NCBI GenBank assembly: GCA_030248195.1
Contig: JASAND010006515.1
Coordinates: 1 to 64,000 of the forward strand
Origin: Trissonchulus latispiculum
Taxonomy: Eukaryota; Nematoda; Enoplea; Enoplida; Ironidae
Direction: 5' to 3'
DNA length: 64,000 bases
The notes under the pieces: generated by a model
The model's database searches: none
What the model was told of the DNA's origin: nothing
Seen by the model: only the letters and a program-made list of their open reading frames with translations
Part shown: positions 60,397-64,000 of the stretch, piece by piece
How the letters are laid out: every line of letters starts with the position of its first letter
Numbering within the stretch: position 1 is the stretch's first letter
Translations under genes and position numbers: made by a program

Positions 60397-60962
60397 TACA
60401 GTTCCGGCCAGAAACAGTGTCTTCGCACTTCGCGAATGCGAATGCCCTTCGCTTCTTCGCGAAGCTGCGAATGGACAACTTTTGCGAAGGCTAGCCTCAG
60501 TGACCCTTCGCGTCCATTCGCGAGCACCCGCCGGGGTCAGTCACCAACATTGCTTTAATTTCTCCCGGCTTGTTTATGTACGCACTATGTCTTCATTTCC
60601 ATCACTATAACAGCTGTGTTTATGTTTAAGACAAAACTGCAAAGGTATGCATATTCTATAGTTTAGTACATAGTCTTTCAAAGAAGTGTATATTTACTAC
60701 GTTGGAATGAATAGAGAAACGCAGGTACGCGCAGGCTTTAAGCAAAGCTAAGCTACGGAATAACTTCAGCTGTTTACAACTTGTGTGTGCGTATCACTTT
60801 CCTCACAGCAGGAAAGTGGAATTGCAAAAACCTTCGCGAAGGCTGGTCTGAGAGGTCATTCGCGCCTACGCGAAGGAATCTTTTCCAATTAGCCCGCGAA
60901 TGCCTTCGCGAATTTGCGAATTTTCGCGAAAAAAAGGGCCACTATTTCTGACCGGGACTGTA
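60397..60962. mobile_element. Tc1/mariner-type MITE rich in TTCGCGAA
   Basis: Ends TACAGTTCCGGCCAGAAAC at left and the complement of TACAGTCCCGGTCAGAAAT at right: an inverted repeat of about 22 bp with four mismatches, with TA at both extremities. The 566-bp interior holds about fifteen TTCGCGAA/CTTCGCGAAG-like palindromes in two clusters (60418-60525 and 60832-60935). They could fold the strand back on itself. No transposase. Confidence 0.85.
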
Positions 60963-61760
60963 ATATTGATAGTAAAAATACTGGTTAAGGGAATTTCAAA
61001 CAATAACGAGATTTAGGAATACAATAAAATTTAGACTGAACAAAAATAAACACTCTCACAAAAGCAAAACAAATTACACAATACAAAGTCAACCTCCAAT
61101 ATATAAACCCACTTATAAATAATGACTCAAAAATATTTCCCTAAGCCGTCGCGGCTGACAACATTATTGAGCATAGCATTCAAAACTTTTCCTAAAAACA
61201 AAGCACAAAATTTTTTGTTAAATAGAAATAAAACAAACTACAAATAAATTTATACCAGACTCTCAAGGTCGCCTCGGAGTCGGGGTAAAATAAAAAGTTC
61301 CACAACTTACAAAAACCCCAGGTTAGAAATCCAAAATGGAAGGCAAAAAGGCAGAGCGCGCGTTAGAGAATAGACGGCCACACACTAGGCTGTAGAAATG
61401 CAAGACTGACTAGTTTTTGAAAGAGATGCTGAGAGAGGAGCCTTGTGAATTTTGATTGGTCCATTTTGAGACCCCATTTGCAGACGAGATGCTCAGAGCG
61501 CATCCAGAGAATTTTCAAGAGACAAACAGCGCCACCTAGCAGCTAAGTGGGCTGAATAAAACATAACACATTTTATCATAGAAAATAACCAATTTCAAAC
61601 CAATTTCAACACAACTTTACACAATTTTACACAACACACATTTCTCACTAAAAATACCATTCTTACTAAAATTTCACATTAAAATAAACTCACTAAAAAT
61701 ATACACTCAACTCACAAAAGGGACAGACGCAACGTCTCCCTATTACACAATAATCATGAA
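60963..61760. repeat. Second copy of the probable BEL/Pao 3' region
   Basis: Continues the sequence split by the MITE at 60397. Bases 61500-61570 (CAGCGCCACCTAGCAGCTAAG) match 45830-45860. Ends near the ACGTCTCCCTATTACA string. Confidence 0.5.
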
Positions 61761-63603
61761 ACTGATAAAGCTAAACAAAAAATAGGCCAGAGACAGACAG
61801 ATTCAAATAACCTCAAGCTGCGAAAATGCTCAAGACAAAGACTTAAGAAAAATGCAAATTAATATTGCGCATCGAATAAAAATTTAAGCTAAAATTTTAG
61901 CTTGGTAAGCCAAAGATTTCAAAAATTTATGGTAAATTCAGAAAACCGGGACAAGACCGGGACGAAGCTCTTGACCCGGTGGCTGTGACCCGGTCCAAAA
62001 AGTGACCCGAACTGACCCGGTGATCCGATTCCATCTCTGATGCAAGCATCAAACAATCAAGCAGCGAACAATCCGTGGGCATGGGGGCACGGTGAGTCTG
62101 AAATTCATTTGAAAACGATCATTCATGACAACCCTTTAATTCGATCTGATAACTGAAACTGGCTGAAATGTGTAGAACTAAGAGAATTCGTAACAATCGG
62201 CATGAGATTAATCTCCGAGTTTGCTTAACCGGAATTACAATTTTCCCATATATCCAGTTTAAATTTTGTTTTTTCCTGTTGCATTAATTCCGAACGTAAA
62301 ATTCAGTTGTTGCAGACGAATTATGTGTATGTTAAAGATATTCCAAGCATTTAATAGGCACCTTTAAAATAGGCCAATAAACATGTCCACACACAGAGTT
62401 CGGACAATCGGAGGTTGGAGATACGATTGTCCTTAAATTTGCCACAAAGAGAAATATTGTCAGAAACCCTACTCTGAAGACTAGTCCGCTAATTTCTCTA
62501 TTGTACGTATGTCTCCGTAGGAATTGAAGAATTAATGTTCTGATATTTCATACAGTACATCTGCTTCCCCCCTTTAACACAGTGGAAACAGTTGAGCACT
62601 TCCTCAGTGAATGAATGTGATAGTTATTTATTCTGTTCTTTCGTTTCAATGCCTTCGTTTCCAAGGGCAACCTGGCTTGTTCGTGCTCATTTTCTCATAG
62701 TAATGAGCTTTCTTAAAGTATCTAAATTCTGGTTTGCAGTAGTTGACGCTTGATTTATCAACATAGCTAATAACGTTAGGGTGCCCATCCAGGTTTCCTC
62801 AACCAAACTGCCGTTTTAATACATTAACGGTGATGCAACTTCTCAGATTTATGACATGTACACAAATTGACAAGGATAAAGCAGATATGTGACAAAATAG
62901 TAGGAACATTGCCTATTTTGTCATCACTTTTCAAACCGTAAAGGCAACAGGCTCTTAAATCTTTTGGATCTTTTCCACAATCACACCACCACTCCCACAA
63001 AACAAACTCGTAGACTTGATGGTTGTTAGGTGATCCCATTGCGTTCATATTTTGGATAGAATCGATCCCATCCTTCATCAGCATGCATTATTTCGGAAAT
63101 CTTTAAACAAATCCTGTAAAGTCTATCCTCCGACTTTTTATTAGCATCAATGGACCTATTGTGTGTATCTGGCAAGTTATTCACGTAGACAAGAATTAGT
63201 ACATATAAACGATTTAAACAGCTCTCCATCTCGCATTTAGATTCCATTTTATTAAAAATGTAAACGTCTAGAGGTAAATTCCAATTGGGGTGACATTTGT
63301 CTGAATTGAATACGCAAGGTTGTGCCTACATTTTGGCTCTGTGTAGGTTTCAGCATATTTACGAAACGTAAAGCAGTTTATTTTGAATATTTCTAATTCT
63401 GCAGGAAATGCTGTTGCTCTAAAAAATTAGTTGAACAAAAGGATTCTGTATTCACTTAGTGAAATATTAAATTCCTTCGTCCCAAGTATTCTGCGTTTGG
63501 TTTCAAATTTGGTTTGGTTCAGCCTTTTAAAATTTTTGTACAGTTCTCGGATATAATTAGTGTATACTACATATCTCTCTTATTCCTGTTGTTAATAATC
63601 GTA
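61761..63603. other. Upstream region of the SLC44-like gene
   Basis: Includes a third GACCCGGT cluster (61951-62032). The remainder is AT-rich and should contain the promoter and 5' UTR of the gene starting at 63604. I see no confident core-promoter element. Confidence 0.4.
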
Positions 63604-63916
63604 ATGATCCACCCTCATGACAGGGGGCAAGATTACGGTAAGCATTTTAATCCGGTAGAGTTGAATGATTTTAATCATCTGTCGTTTCTTTTGCTTATGC
63701 TCTCTATGGATAATAGCATCGTTTGGTGCTTTACTCGTATGAAGCCATTGTAAGATGATACTCTGGGCTGAAGATGGCTTATTTACAATTTTTCGAACTC
63801 ATAAGATCCGCCTGTATGAAAAACTGTAAATCCTAACTTTTAAGCTTATGAAGTTTTTGTTGTCTAGGTAAACCCCTGGAACATGATCCATCCTTCAAAG
63901 GGCCAATTCATAATAG
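63604..63916 (+). CDS. Choline transporter-like protein (SLC44/CTL), first two coding exons
   Basis: Exon 63604-63637 starts ATG and encodes MIHPHDRGQDYG before GTAAGC. Exon 63868-63916 follows TTGTCTAG and ends before GTAAAA. The phase-1 join gives DYGKPLEHDPSFKGPIHNR. This matches the invariant cytosolic N-terminus of SLC44 choline transporter-like proteins, where YG.P..YDP.FKGPI.NR precedes the first membrane helix. CTL proteins move choline across plasma and mitochondrial membranes in animals. The next exon, with the RSCTD-type segment and helix 1, lies beyond the window. Upstream in-frame codons exist before the ATG, so the start could be slightly different. Confidence 0.8.
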
Positions 63917-64000
63917 GTAAAAACTATTAACTGCCATCTATATTCATTGAATAATTTGGAGTATTCAAAGCGAAGGACTAACACTGTTTGAGTCATCTGA

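Noticed and set aside
62824..63247. Two minus-strand frames of 73 and 86 codons near the SLC44-like gene
   Set aside because: Overlapping frames with no recognisable motif or splice support; likely chance in the upstream region.

Overview
The window is eukaryotic nuclear DNA, most likely from an invertebrate animal. Exons are short and interrupted by GT..AG introns, intergenic DNA is AT-rich, and long (GT)n/(AC)n and (ATT)n microsatellites occur. Transposable elements of several animal classes are nested in one another. Recognisable host genes are animal families: a 7TM receptor, a coronin and a choline transporter-like protein. I cannot fix the phylum. The small secreted Cys-rich protein and the receptor's style would suit an ecdysozoan such as a nematode or tardigrade, but that is a guess.

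Layout. 0-6 kb holds two copies of a TTAA-flanked inverted-repeat element. The second is split by a 2.4 kb TG...CA insertion with a 4-bp target duplication. 6.2-8.1 kb holds four phase-consistent minus-strand exons of an unrecognised gene. 9.7-12.1 kb holds a perfect 56-bp palindrome, a foldback element and microsatellites. 12.3-12.9 kb holds a small secreted Cys-rich protein with a partial downstream duplication. 15.2-16.4 kb is an uninterrupted rhodopsin-class GPCR. 18.3 kb is a possible small secreted protein. 19.6-20.6 kb is a GC-punctuated satellite, 22.4-24.6 kb is a G-run-rich repeat domain, and 26.2 kb is a minisatellite.

27.7-37.8 kb is a gene-bearing but repeat-riddled plus-strand stretch. 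Two exons of an unidentified protein lie at 29.0-30.1 kb, and a TAA-flanked MITE sits exactly in the second exon's splice donor. A duplicated 1-kb repeat, a 151-bp tandem array and three foldback elements follow. Two coronin-type exons come next (36.1 and 37.6 kb). The second carries a one-base frame inconsistency. A further foldback element in their intron contains a LINE 3' fragment.

38-42 kb is a complex repeat array. 43.7-44.4 kb is a decayed BEL/Pao integrase. 48.3-53.0 kb is a complete Ty3/gypsy LTR retrotransposon on the minus strand, with identical 184-bp LTRs and a CACTG target duplication but a damaged pol. 54.7-56.15 kb is a GC-rich 1.44 kb insert between 147-bp direct repeats and is unlike anything else in the window. 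60.4-60.96 kb is a Tc1/mariner-type MITE. The right edge enters the first coding exons of a choline transporter-like (SLC44) gene, which runs off the window.

The genes do not form an operon or obvious pathway. The window is best read as a few host genes embedded in nested mobile DNA. The most anomalous feature is the GC-rich insert at 54.7-56.15 kb.
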